Origin: Bretschneidera sinensis
Lineage: Eukaryota > Streptophyta > Magnoliopsida > Brassicales > Akaniaceae
Length of the DNA: 64,000 nt
Assembly: GCA_023935145.1 (NCBI GenBank)
Contig: CM043705.1
Span: 19,335,001 to 19,399,000 of the forward strand
Direction: 5' to 3'
In this document: piece by piece, positions 1 to 10,499 of the stretch
Position numbering within the stretch: position 1 is the stretch's first letter
How the letters are laid out: each line of letters opens with the position of its first letter
The notes under the pieces: generated by a model
What the model was told of the DNA's origin: nothing
Database searches by the model: none
The model's input: the letters and a program-made list of their open reading frames with translations, nothing else
Translations under genes and position numbers: made by a program

Positions 1-620
1 AATCTAGAATCTCTATCTAATACGATACTTAAGGGTACTCCATGTAATTTTACTATCTCTGCTACATACAACTCAGCCAACTTTTCTGGACTCCAGGTAG
101 TTTTAATTGGAAAGAAATGTAAAGACTTAGAAAGTTTATCCACTATAACCTACACAGTGTCATGTCCCCTCTGGGTACGAGAAAAACCAGAGACAAAATC
201 CATACTTACATTTTCCCATGACCACTCAGGTACTGGAAGAGATTGTAATAAACCTGCTAGATATCTATTCTCAGATTTCACTTATTGATAAGTCAAACAT
301 CTAGAGATATATTCTGCTACATCTTTCTTCTACTCCGACAACCAATAATTCTGTTTCAATCCCCTGTACATCTTATTATGACCTGAGTGCATGGAATATA
401 CAGAATCATGAGCCTCCCTTAGTATCTTCTTTCTCATCTCCATATCATTAGAAACACAAACTCTATGCCCCGATACAACCACACCATCTTCTCTAATTCT
501 AAACTCGGTTGGCTTCCCACTCAACACTTCCCGCCTAATTTTCTCTATGCCCTCATCTCCACCCTGCATTTATAATAAACGATCGATAATTGAAGATTGT
601 ATCACCATATTCGCCATCAA
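1..620 (-). pseudogene. Gy-1 integrase, N-terminal part, truncated by window edge
   Basis: Integrase inserts the DNA copy into the host genome. An HHCC zinc domain begins around 330-420 (HDSVYSMHSGHNKMYRGLKQ), followed by ENVSMDFVSGFSR with the first core Asp and, near position 1, the sequence leading to SDRDSR with the second core Asp. In-frame stops interrupt the zinc domain. The catalytic Glu, the C-terminal region and any chromodomain lie off the left edge. Confidence 0.8.
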
Positions 621-739
621 TGCTCCTCTATCATTGACACTTAACTGCATCTTCATTCTTTTTAATTCTATCATCAAGCTAGTATTATGACTCCCAATAG
701 CAGCTAATCTCCCTGTAGCCTTTCTACTCAGTGCATCAG

Positions 740-1252
740 CTACTGCATTAGCCTTTCCTGGATGATAGTGAATTGTATAGTATAATCACATATCAACTCT
801 ATCCACCTCCTCTGCCTCAAATTCAACTCTTTTTGGGTCGGTAAATGCGTCAAGCTTTTATGATCAGTAAAAATTTCACCATTGGCTTCATATAAATGAT
901 GTCTCCAAATCTTCAAAGCAAAAACTATGGTAGCCAATTCTAAATCAAAAGTCGGGTAATTCCTTTCATGGTTCTTCAATTGCCAAGATGCATAAGCTAT
1001 AACTCTACCATGTTGCATCAACACAGATCCTAACCCCTGATATGATGCATCACTATAGACCACAAATCCTTCATCACCAGAAAGAAGCACTAATATCGGG
1101 GCAGTAGTAAGTTTTTCTTTCAACAGCTGAAAACTTCTCTCACATTCCTCTGACCACCCTAACTTCACGTCTTTCCTGGTCAATTTAGCCAAAGGTCCAA
1201 CAATCATAGAAATTTTTTGAATAAATCTCCTATAATAACCAGCCAACCCCAA
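740..1252 (-). pseudogene. Gy-1 RNase H domain
   Basis: The segment begins with the RT connection motif [13 protein letters not shown], then runs into RNase [17 protein letters not shown] (first catalytic Asp), a glutamate in [19 protein letters not shown], and [12 protein letters not shown] (second Asp). RNase H removes the RNA strand during reverse transcription. The catalytic residues are present. A frame break near 780 separates the domain from the downstream linker, and the start methionine given by the open frame has no biological meaning inside a polyprotein. Confidence 0.88.
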
Positions 1253-1728
1253 AAAGCTTCTAATTTCAGTTACACTCGTGGGTCTTTCCTAATTCAACAC
1301 CGCTTCTACTTTCTGTGGGGTAACTACTATCTGTTCTCCCAACACAACATGCCCTAAGAAAGATATCTTGCTCAACCAAAACTCACATTTAGAGAATTTC
1401 GCATATAATTTCTCCCTCCTCAGAATCTCCAACACTATCTCCAAATGTTGCATATGCTCCTCTTCATTCTTGGAATATACCAAAATATCATCAATAAACA
1501 CAATCACAAATCTGTCCAAGAATGGTTTGAACACTCGATTCATAAGGTCCATAAATGCTGTAGAAGCATTAGTCAACCCAATTGGCATCACCAAGAACTC
1601 ATGATGGCCATAACGTGTCCTAAAAGTAGTCTTAAGCACGTCCCCCTCCTTTATCCTCAATTGATGATAACCCGACCTCAGGTCTATCTTAGAAAACACT
1701 TTAGCTCCCTGTAACTGCTTGAATAAAT

Positions 1729-3098
1729 TGATAGGAGCTTAAATATTCATATTTAAGCCCCTTAATTTACATTTGTTAAGCCTTAGTTTATGTTATTTTA
1801 CTTCATTTTTGTGTTTTACATGGTTTTTATAGGTCTATGAAGAAAAAGAAGCATTTTGGAAGGCTTTGGAGCTTAAAAGGAAGATAAACCGAAAAAATCT
1901 GGAGTAGATACTGTCTGAAGTGCGATCAAGCGCACCAAGAAGGACGATCGAGTGCAATATTGCGATCGAGCGCACTCTGCTCGCGATCGAGTGCACATGT
2001 ACGGGCGTGAACAGTAAAAACGGCAGCACCTGTTTAGGAAATAAAATAGGTTTTTGTGTTTCAATAAGATTAGGATTCCAGGGTCTTCTAGGGTTATTGT
2101 ACCCCTATAAATAGACTTGTAAACACAGAAATAAGGAGGAAAAATTCTAGACAAGAATCAAAGAGGCCGAAATTGGCCAAAGAAAGCTTAGTGGTAGATC
2201 TCTAGGGGATAATCCCAAAAAGGGGAGGAAGCTTGAGAAGGAGACTATGGAGACGAATTGACAACTCTTCTCTATAGTGTTTTGGGTTTTTTCTTTCCTT
2301 TACTTTTGTTTTATGATAATGTGTAACTAAATACTTAGTAGGGCTCGATTGAAGCCCTAATTATGTTTACTTAATATTTCAATATTGGCACCTTTGCAAT
2401 GGTTATATGATGATGTTTAACTTAATTAATACCTGTGTTTATTTAAATTCCTCATATGTGTTTGTATGATCAACTTATGCATGTGGTATGGATTAGTTAG
2501 TTGAATCAATTTGGATGACCAAGTCCTGGGTTTAACATTAGTAACAAGAGATATCCACACCGGATTCTGGGTTAATCAACATGGAAAATCGGGAGCGGAC
2601 CAAGCCCCTAAGTCCCATGTGGTTGCCGATCTCCACAGCCCTTATGCTCTCCTAAGGAACAACTCAGTATACACCCATGCTGAATCTCCTAAGAGAGAAA
2701 AGAGTTAGAGTATACACCATGCCTAACTCGTTGCATAGGAAGATCAATAGCCTAAGGTGTGGACCAAGCCCTTAGGTTGGCAAGCATTAAATATTCAGAG
2801 TATAACTAAAGCATTGGCATATTATTTTATTATGTTAAAGCATAATTACTGGTGGATATCAAAGCTCTACACTTTTATCATTATCTTGTTTCTTGTTTCT
2901 TGTTTTATCCTTATCAATCCAAACTCATATTTTCTTTATCCTGTTTTATATTGTGAAACTAATTCTAAAAACGAAATTCACCAATCCCTGTGGAAATGAT
3001 CTCGCACTTGCACACTATGCTACCACAGACCTTGTGCACTTGCAAGTAAAACTAGAATGGTTATTTGCATATTTATTTAAGTAGATAATCGTCCAACA
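1729..3098 (+). repeat. Solo LTR inserted in Gy-1 RT, TSD TAAAT
   Basis: The 1370-bp unit starts TGATAGGAGC and ends GTCCAACA. It is flanked by identical 5-bp TAAAT at 1724-1728 and 3099-3103, the normal integrase duplication. There is no internal region, so it arose by LTR-LTR recombination. It is closely similar to the LTR copies at 11298-12622 and 12632-13484. It carries a TATA box at 2106-2113 (TATAAATA) and, near its 3' end, the block CCCTGTGGAAATGATCTCGC followed by TTGCAAGT that related LTRs share. Confidence 0.95.
1922..2113 (+). promoter_or_regulatory. Four-copy 14-bp array and TATA box in solo LTR
   Basis: Copies of GCGATCGAGCGCAC or near variants begin at 1922, 1944, 1962 and 1983 (steps 22, 18, 21). 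The TATA box TATAAATA lies at 2106, about 110 bp after the last copy. The position upstream of TATA suggests a U3 enhancer-type array. This is an inference, as no bound factor is recognised. Confidence 0.7.
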
Positions 3099-3625
3099 TA
3101 AATCATCCATCCTGGGCAAAGGATATCTATTCTTGATGATGATCTTATTCAACTGTTTATAATCAATACACAACCTCATTGTCCCATCATTCTTCTTAAC
3201 AAATAACACAGGGGCTCCCCAAGGTGACATACTAGGTCAGATAAACTGTTTATCTAGCAACTCCTAAAGCTGAGCTTTCAACTCTCTCAATTCAGCTGGT
3301 GTCATTCTGTAGGGTGCTATGGATATGGGTGCTGATCCTGAAATCACCTCAATAGAAAACTAAATCTCCCTATTGGGAGACAATCCAGTCAACACTTCAG
3401 GGAAAACATTAGGAAAAATCTTTTACTACCAAGATTTCATCTAACTTCTTATTCTCTTTCTAGAATCCACTAAATATGCCAAATCCCCTCACAACCCTTC
3501 TTCAACCATTTACTAGCAGTTAAGGCAAAAATAAGACAATTAGCAAGTATTTCACGTTCTCCCTGAAAATTAAACTTCTCCTGTCCAGGTATCTTAAACA
3601 TCACATTTTTTCTAAAACAATCTAC

Positions 3626-3919
3626 TCAAGCATGATATGAAGATAACCAATTCATCCCCATAATTAAATCAAAATAAGTCATATCTAAAGGTAATAAATC
3701 GACTTCAAATTCCCTATCAGTAATATTAATCACACAACCTTGATAAATTGTTTTGATAATAACTTTATCTCCAGTAGGAACCTCAACAAGAATAGCATGC
3801 ATCAAAGGACTAGCACTAGCATAAATATATTTCATATAACTACTAGATGCAAAAGAATGGGTTGTACCCGGATCAATCAATAATCTAGTAGGCCTACCAA
3901 TGATAGATATCATACCCAT
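3626..3919 (-). pseudogene. Gy-1 aspartic protease
   Basis: This segment carries LLIDPGTTHSFAS, the retropepsin active-site region of Del/Tekay elements (usually LIDSGSTHSF), followed by the flap-like VEVPTGDKV and the end motif FDLIMGMNWLS. The enzyme would cleave the Gag-Pol polyprotein. The catalytic triplet reads D-P-G rather than D-S/T-G. Whether such a variant is active cannot be told here. The frame is open for 97 residues but is cut off from gag and RT by stops. Confidence 0.8.
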
Positions 3920-3988
3920 AACAACATCAAGAGTGGCTTTTGCATCCTGCTGGGTTAATGCATAGACTCAGCTATTTCTGGACCAAAA

Positions 3989-5375
3989 TTAGCTGCCCCG
4001 TCCTCGCTCTGCTACTGATCCTCGACTTCTGCCCCACACACTCCTAGATCCACCACCTCTCTCCACCGATCTTCTCCCAACACTTCCAATGCTTACGTCA
4101 GCAGATTTCCTCGCTGGACAATCTACAACAATATGTCTTCCCTCACCACATACAAAGCATATCTGCATAAGGTAATTTCGAGATAAATGCCCTATCTTAT
4201 TACATCTAAAGCAAACCCTTGACTCCCGATCATACATCAGATTACCACTTCCCCTTGGTGGCATACTTACTCCTCTACCATAACTCCCAATTCCCATAGC
4301 TTTTCTCCCGAATCGAGGGGTCCTACTGGTATTACTCTTAGCTACAGAAGCAACAGATTTCGCTTGCCTCTGACTCTGCCTTACAGTTCCTTGTGACAAG
4401 GAACGCTTCCTCTAGGGTGGTCTCTCACACTGTACACCATACTACTACCACCTCTAGGTCCCTCAAATCTAGACCTCTTCAGTCAATCCCTCATACCTCT
4501 AAAATCCATCAAATCATTTTCAATTTGTAATGCATTATCCACCAGTACAGCATAATTCTCTATGCCTATGTAAGAGAGTTTAGATCGAATTTCGTAATGT
4601 AACCCGTCTAAAAATCTCTTACATTTTTCCTCCTCCGTATTCACTAACTCAAGTAAGAATCTTGACAGAGCTATAAATCTACTATCATACTCTGCCACAG
4701 ATAAGGTATTTTGCCTTAAGTAAATAAAATCTCTCTCCAGTTGGGTTTAAAATGTATCTAGAAAGTATTTCACAATGAACTCATCCTTAAACTTACTCCA
4801 AGTCAAAAGTTATTCCACCTGTGTACTCACCCTAGGCAGAATATCTTTCCACCATTGTGAAGCCTCACCTTTCAGCATAAATGAAGCAAAAGCAACATTC
4901 TGTCTATCTATTACTGGTAAGACTTCAAAATATTTATCCATATGTTTAATCCACTGCTCAGCTTCCACAGAGTTTATAGATCCTCTAAAAAACTGAGGTT
5001 TAAATTTAAGAAATCTCACAAAACAATCCTTTTGCATCTCTCCTGCAAACACCCCTTCTCCCTCATAAACCCATCGTCCACCATATCAGGTTCTATTATA
5101 CCCCTTTCCTTTAATCTCCTCTGCAGATTATTAACCCTCTTTTCAGCTGCATTCATCCTTTCTATAGCAAAATTTAGAGCTTCTCTCAATTCATCTTTAC
5201 TAACCTTCGATTCTCTCCTGGCTCTACTAGTACCAGCTGCGCTATCAACATGTTCCCTCGCAGGAACCATTAACTCAACTTCCTCATCTGCTTCAGTTCT
5301 CCTAAAAATTAGGGGTCTACTACGTCCCCTCTGATTCTGAACTCTACCTCTAGCTCTAGCACAACCACGTGTCAT
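3989..5375 (-). pseudogene. Gy-1 gag (capsid and zinc knuckles), broken
   Basis: Gag encodes the structural protein that packages element RNA. The start at 5375 (MTRGCARARGRVQNQRG) opens a basic N-terminus followed by a coiled-coil-like segment. A frame change near 5050 leads to the capsid core (GEASQWWKDILPRV at about 4830-4870), and further breaks lead to 4483-4698 (LDGLHYEIRSKLSYIG). Two CCHC knuckles lie at about 4130-4215. The first has lost its last cysteine (CFRCNKIGHLSRNY), the second is intact (CFVCGEGRHIVVDC). At least two frameshifts and several stops rule out a full-length product. Identification rests on domain order and the tryptophan-rich core. Confidence 0.85.
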
Positions 5376-5461
5376 CCTCAGACTCTGTATTTAAAATATA
5401 GTTTATTTAGATCTTCCACTTTTTAAGTTCTCATGTAGTCTACAGAATCTTAAAACCTAAT

Positions 5462-5473
5462 GCTCTGATACCA
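5462..5473 (-). promoter_or_regulatory. Primer-binding site of Gy-1 (initiator Met-tRNA type)
   Basis: On the minus strand this reads TGGTATCAGAGC, the standard plant retroelement complement to the 3' end of initiator methionine tRNA. It lies four to five bases inside the LTR end. Confidence 0.9.
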
Positions 5474-6078
5474 AAATTGTAACGACCCATCCCGGGTTGG
5501 CCATCCCTGAGACGGTGTCATCACATTTTGAGAATCTCAGCACGACACATATATGCAAGAATAAAATAATTTTAACAGAAATTTCTTTTATATCATTCCG
5601 ATGTTAATTTACACATAATATACAACGCAAAATGCATGAATATTAACAAATAGAATTTTTATTTCATTTTCTTAGTTGTCTAAGGATATTGACACATACA
5701 TGGCTTATAGAAAAATGATCTCGTCTGACTATCAACCCACTAGACTACTTGTCTTGTCTGTTACCTAAAATCATTGTACAATGAGGGATGAGCTTCACAA
5801 GCTTAGTGAATTAAATTTGCTAAAAGTATTCAGTTTGCTAAAGAGGCTCTTTAATATTTAATTATTTATCTCTCATATACCTGGATAATAGCATAGTGTC
5901 TAACATTTAAATTATTCATATCATATCACATTTCTATATCTCTTTCTTATTGTAATTGTCTCTCTCTGTGGGACTCATTTATTTACAAATAAATGCATAA
6001 CATTACCAACATTCAGTAAATATATCAACATGAAAAACAGATGTAATGCATGAATTATTATTATGGGAACGTCTTCCC

Positions 6079-6205
6079 ACATGTCGACATGTTTTTATTA
6101 TCTTAGACCAGTACCCTCTCGGTTCTTTCATTCTCATTTAGATCGGCTGCCTTCCCAGTTCTTTCATTCTCATTTAGACCGGCTGCCTTCCTGGTTCTTT
6201 TCTTT
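6079..6205 (-). repeat. GTCGAC palindrome and GGCTGCC-type tandem repeats in Gy-1 LTR
   Basis: A 14-bp perfect palindrome ACATGTCGACATGT lies at 6079-6092. It is followed by about three copies of a 32-36-bp unit (TTCTTTCATTCTCATTTAGA then CGGCTGCCTTCC). The same arrangement, with five units, occurs in the Gy-3 LTRs. Confidence 0.8.
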
Positions 6206-6991
6206 TATTTAATGCATATGCATATGAACAACGATATGAAATATGCATATGAATAGTAATATGACAATAACATACATTCAAAATATTTAAATTGGCTATA
6301 CTGATCATTCTCAATTTATCATTGAAATAAATTCCCCAAAATTTCTCTTCTCATATATCACATCCACTTATTAATCATAGCTCATTAAGAATTTTATTTA
6401 TCACCATTACTATTAAATTAACTAATTATTCTAATAATATTTCTTTTCACATAAAAATTTTCTACGTGTCCAATATTTATATCATACATATCAATTAATT
6501 TTATCTACCACTAAAACATAAGCTAATAATTTATTTTAATATTATCACTATATATTTAATTGATTATTTAGATTACTTAAAGTAAATCCAACTCACCACG
6601 TAGCACTTAAAGCTACCCGTGGATCACTTTTTTGGCTTTCCCGTTCTTCTCTGAAATTTCACCCGATTGCTGACCGTCAACACTTCACATAATATTTCTA
6701 TTAAATTTCTAATTATTTCTTCAATTCTTCATAAACCACACCTTTTGAAAATTCCCACTTTGAATTTGGGGAAATTTCATGAATGATAAAAATTCAAAAA
6801 TAAACACTACATTATTACCTCCTGCTTTTCTAATAGCTTCTCGTGACTCTCTATAAAATTTCACAGTAAATCCCTTCAAAATTTTGCTCTTTTAACTTTT
6901 CTTTAGGTCCCTAAGTGTTTAAAGAAAGCAAGTAATTTGAAAGAAATTAAACGAAATTTGGTACATATCTGTATAATTTACCTTAAGTATA

Positions 6992-7033
6992 ATATATACA
7001 TACATATATATATATATACATACATATATATAT

Positions 7034-7099
<66 letters not shown>

Positions 7100-7121
7100 G
7101 TATACACACACACACACACAC
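6992..7121. repeat. (AT)n/(ATAC)n/(AC)n compound microsatellite in Gy-1 LTR
   Basis: A run of TA dinucleotides with scattered TACATA ends in about nine AC repeats (7103-7121). By comparison with Gy-3 it occupies the position of the LTR TATA region. ORFs called across it are artefacts of the repeat. Confidence 0.95.
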
Positions 7122-7374
7122 TTTGGAACCGAACAATCAGTTCACAAATTTGATTTTCAAAAAACACTTCCACGTTAATGGCCTTGCTGTAAAACATGCA
7201 AGGCCATTTGTTTATTTCAATTGCACTTGGCAGCAGGTGCCACATGTAATTTTTTTTTTTAATAATCTTCTTCTTTCTTCTTTTGCCTTCTTCTGGACAT
7301 TCACATCCAATTTTTTTTATTATAAAAATTTAACTTTTTGCATTTAAAAATATATATATTATACGGGTATTACT

Positions 7375-7848
7375 CCTCAGCCTATCTGTTAGCTTGATTT
7401 TAACCCACCAAGGAGAAACGATGTCCTTGAATCGAGCTCTGTCAAATTGTTTGCCATTGTCGGTGACTAATATCCAGGGTATCCTGAAACGGCATATTAT
7501 CGACATCCAAACAAAACCATGGGCTTGGTGATCAGTTATGCTAGCGAGCGGTTTGACCTTTGCCCACTTGGTGAAATAGTCAATTGCGACAATGAGGTGT
7601 TTTCTTTGTCTTGGGGCTCCGGTGAAAGGGCTGAGAATGTCCATTCCCCACATGGTGAAAGGAAGTGGACTTGTGATTAAAGTTAAGAAGTTAGCTGGTT
7701 TCTGAGGCACAGAGGCATAGTGCTCATAGTTTTTTTGTATTTTTAACCATTTTTGTGGTACCTTGTTGCATTTTTGGCTAATAGTATCAATGACAAAGTA
7801 TTTTGAAGGCCAAAGCTCGGCTCTCGAAGTGGTTGCCGCATGCACCAT
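7375..7848 (-). pseudogene. Tat-type element integrase core, truncated by Gy-1
   Basis: The frame gives MWGMDILSPFTGAPRQRKHL (first core Asp in MD), then VAIDYFTKWAKVKPL and VTDNGKQFDRARFKDI (second core Asp). The line continues for only a few residues before the Gy-1 LTR begins, so the catalytic Glu is lost. The open frame runs on into the LTR, so its apparent C-terminus is not element sequence. The RQRKHLIVAIDYFTKW signature is typical of Tat/Retand integrases. Confidence 0.85.
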
Positions 7849-7990
7849 TATTAACTTATCGGATAGTATAGTTTGATTCGGTAAGTCTCAGGCATTTCAA
7901 ATATGGAGTGGTGAGACCCATCTTGTATAGTTTTCCATCAATAATGGTGTATCACGAAACACGGGAGATAAGCTTCTTAGCTTCATTCTT

Positions 7991-8900
7991 CTAATCGGGG
8001 AGTTGGTCATCTTGTAAATACTGAAGGATTTGATCTATCCATATTTCCTCTTCGATCACTAGGAGAATGAGTACTTCGTTGATACTTGGGTTAGATAGAG
8101 TTTCAAGATAAACAGTTAATTGAGTGAGGTCGGTATGCCTAGAGGAGGCAAGATAAGCCAAGGTATAAGCCTTTGAGTTTTTTGTTCGAGGAACTTGGGT
8201 TATCCGGAACATTTTGAAAGTTGTTACGAGTTCTTTGGCATTTTTAAGATGTCCAGCTTTATTCTTCTAGCTTTAAATTCACTGTTCATTTGATTCATCA
8301 CTAACTATGAATCGCTATAGATGTGTAGGGTTTCAACAGCCAATGCTTTTGCAAGCTTTATCTCGGTGACTAAAGCTTTGTACTCGGTATTGTTATTAAA
8401 AGCTTTAAACTTGAACCTCAAGGAATACTCAACTATGAACCCCTCAAGACTACTCAGGATAAGTCTAATCCTACTTCTAATGCTGTTGGAGGAACCATGT
8501 ACATAGAATGTCCAACTTGGAGTTCGTTCGGCCATCTTTGGTGTTGGTTCTTCAATTAGAATCTCGTTGACTGTTATCTCCACTATAAAGTCCACAAGGG
8601 CTTGAGCTTTGATAGTGTTTCGAGATCTATACCAGATGTCAAATTCCCCAAGCTCAATGGATCATTTGACCATTCTTATTGAGATAACTAGTTTGCGGAG
8701 TATCTGCTTAAGAGGCTGATCTGTTAAAATGACAATTGTATGCATTTAAAAATATGGTTGGAGTTTTCGAACTGAAATCAGGAGAGCATGTACCATCTTT
8801 TCGATAGGGAGGTACCAAGTTTCAACATCATGGAGGATCTTACTGACATAATATATAGGTTTTTGAACACCTGTATCCTCTTGGATCAAGACAGAAGCTA
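7991..8900 (-). pseudogene. Tat-type element RNase H end and second (archaeal-type) RNase H
   Basis: The end of the first RNase H survives as SIELGEFDIWYRSRNTIKAQ (about 8600-8680). Next, 8305-8595 encodes the second RNase H: TFYVHGSSNS (usually VDGSSN; the first catalytic Asp is His here), EYSLRFKFKAFNNNTEYKAL with its Glu, and HIYSDS with an Asp. 7991-8212 is the linker to integrase (VPRTKNSKAYTLAYLASS). The Asp-to-His change plus frame breaks suggest loss of activity. The second domain is what assigns the element to the Tat clade. Confidence 0.82.
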
Positions 8901-9129
8901 CTATATCTTGACCCACCGAAAGATAAAGGAAAAGTTATTCTCCAATGATGAGTTTGGTTAGAAGAAGTGGAGAGCTCAGGTATTCCTTTAATTCCTCAAA
9001 AGTTCTCTGGAAGTCCTCATTCCGGGTGAAATCTTTGGTCTTCCTAACAACTTTGAAGAAAGGTAGATATTTATTCACAGATTTTGACATAAAACAGCTA
9101 AGTGTTGCTATTCGCCCAGTTAGTCTTTA

Positions 9130-9890
9130 TACTTATTTCATTGTTTGAGGATGGGTTATGCCTAATATGGCCTCGATCTTTTCGAGATTAGCCTCTATTC
9201 CTCGCTAGGTGACCGTGAAGCAGAGAAACTTTCCAGCAGTAACTCCGAAAGCGCATTTGGCTAGGTTCAGTTTCATCTGATAGTGTCAGAGTATTCTAAA
9301 AGCTTCTTCTAGATCGGATTCATGGTCCTTCGTCTTGACATTCTTTACCAACGTATAATCTATATAAACTTTCGTATTTTGTTCACAAACCTCTGATAGG
9401 TGGCCCCGACATTCTTGAGTCCAAAGAGCATGAACTTGTATCAGTATAACCTTCGATCGATGATGAAGGCTATTTTTACTTGATCAAGTCCATGCATGAG
9501 AATTAGGTTGTACCCTGAGTAGATGTCTATAAAGCTGAGCAGCCCGTGCCTAGAGGTCGTGTTAACAAGCTGGTCTATTTGTGGGAGAGGGAAGTTGTCC
9601 TTTACATAGGTTTTATTCAAATCTGTAAAATCGATATAGATCAACCATTTTCTATTGGATTTTTTAACCATGACCACGGTGGAGACCCGTTCTGGGTAAT
9701 CTACTTTCTGAACAAAATCAACTGTGAGAAGTTTATCCACTTCGACCTTGATGACGCTCTGTTGCTCGAATGCGAAAGATCTCTTCTTCTGAATGACTAA
9801 TTTGTGGTTTGAATCTACGTTCAGCCGGTGTACTATGACTTTAGGATCGATCCCTAGCATGTCCGGGACTGACTAGGTGAAAAGTCTTGG
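9130..9890 (-). pseudogene. Tat-type element reverse transcriptase
   Basis: RT motifs in order: VIQKKRSFAFEQQSVI, the entry motif WLIYIDFTDLNKTYVKDNFP, FIDIYSGYNLILM, then after a frame break the catalytic loop near 9350-9375. That loop reads VYIDYTLVK where the family has Y-V-D-D-M-L-V-K. The second Asp is therefore Tyr and the polymerase site is broken. The primer-grip region and LAKCAFGVTAGKFL follow near 9200-9260. Stops occur between the blocks. Confidence 0.83.
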
Positions 9891-10499
9891 TTCCTCTAAA
9901 GGAGGAAGATCAGTGACTCCATGAGGCCTTTGGGGAGATTGGACCTAATTTGATTTGTTTTGGAGTCTTCTTCTCTTAGTGGAATGGCGATTAATTCGTC
10001 CATGGGTTGACCCTTCAGAACTTTGACCTAATCCCAAAAATCCTCTATCCCTAGAGGTAGAGCTTCGACCTTATTTCCTCATTTGACAGAGTTTAAGTAG
10101 TAAGACTCGGAGACCTGTTGGTCACCCTTGACTTCTCATACTCTTTAGCTTGTGGGACTCGTACTATTTCTAAGTCACCGTAAAAAAAAGATATCGTTTG
10201 ACTTATCTTGGTCTGCTTTTGAGATCTGTACACCGAAGCCATAGGCCGAGCATAAACTTATTTGGTTTGGCTGGATTTCCCTTCGACAGCCAATCATCCA
10301 CAAATTATTTTGATAGTTCTTGTGACTGCTAAGTCCTAATGATCTTGATCATACTCCCTCTAATCAGGTCTTAGGCTCTTTCTAGGAGCTTGGTGATCGC
10401 AATGGTTTTGAACGGATCGTTATATATTTTGTTTGTAGGGAACCCATGACTTCCTCTAGGTCGGTCTTCGGTCCTTTCAGTTTGTCGGGGTCTAGCAAA

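Larger units (their letters stand above)
1289..3300 (-). pseudogene. Gy-1 reverse transcriptase, split by a solo LTR
   Basis: RT copies element RNA into DNA. The N-terminal part (3104-3230) has [20 protein letters not shown] and IDYKQLNK. The rest (1289-1728) has [15 protein letters not shown], the fingers/palm motif [10 protein letters not shown], and the catalytic FIDDILVYS with both aspartates kept. The two halves are separated exactly by the 1370-bp LTR at 1729-3098, flanked by TAAAT on each side. Removing that insert restores the usual order of RT motifs. Good preservation of the palm motif suggests moderate age. Confidence 0.9.
1..7374 (-). mobile_element. Gy-1: Ty3/gypsy retrotransposon, Del/Tekay-like, partial
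   Basis: Read on the minus strand this region gives a 5' LTR (5478-7374), a primer-binding site, gag with zinc knuckles, protease, reverse transcriptase, RNase H and the start of integrase, which runs off the left edge. The order PR-RT-RH-IN defines Ty3/gypsy. The Met-tRNA primer site and the RT sequence resemble Del/Tekay chromoviruses. The outer LTR end abuts the integrase of a Tat-type element, so Gy-1 inserted into that element. Frameshifts and stops in gag and pol, plus a solo LTR in RT, make it non-autonomous now. The 3' LTR and its target duplication lie outside the window. Confidence 0.9.
5478..7374 (-). repeat. 5' LTR of Gy-1
   Basis: The inner end (plus TGTAACGACCCATCCCGGG) directly precedes the primer-binding site and matches the ends of the Gy-3 LTRs at 28385 and 34904. 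The outer end on the minus strand reads AGTAATACCCG, matching the Gy-3 start TGTAATACC with a changed second base. Shared landmarks in the same order are a GCAGCAGGTG-type block, a TATA region, GGGAAGGCAGCCGGTC repeats and a GTCGAC palindrome. The outer boundary is accurate to a few bases. Confidence 0.8.

Noticed and set aside
1918..2003. CRISPR-like regular repeats
   Set aside because: Repeats are only 14 bp, number four, with spacers of 4-8 bp, and lie inside a plant LTR upstream of TATA. There are no cas genes and the genome is eukaryotic.
6919..7347. Overlapping ORFs rich in Tyr/Ile/His on both strands
   Set aside because: They translate a TA/CA microsatellite inside the Gy-1 LTR. Any frame through such a repeat is open.
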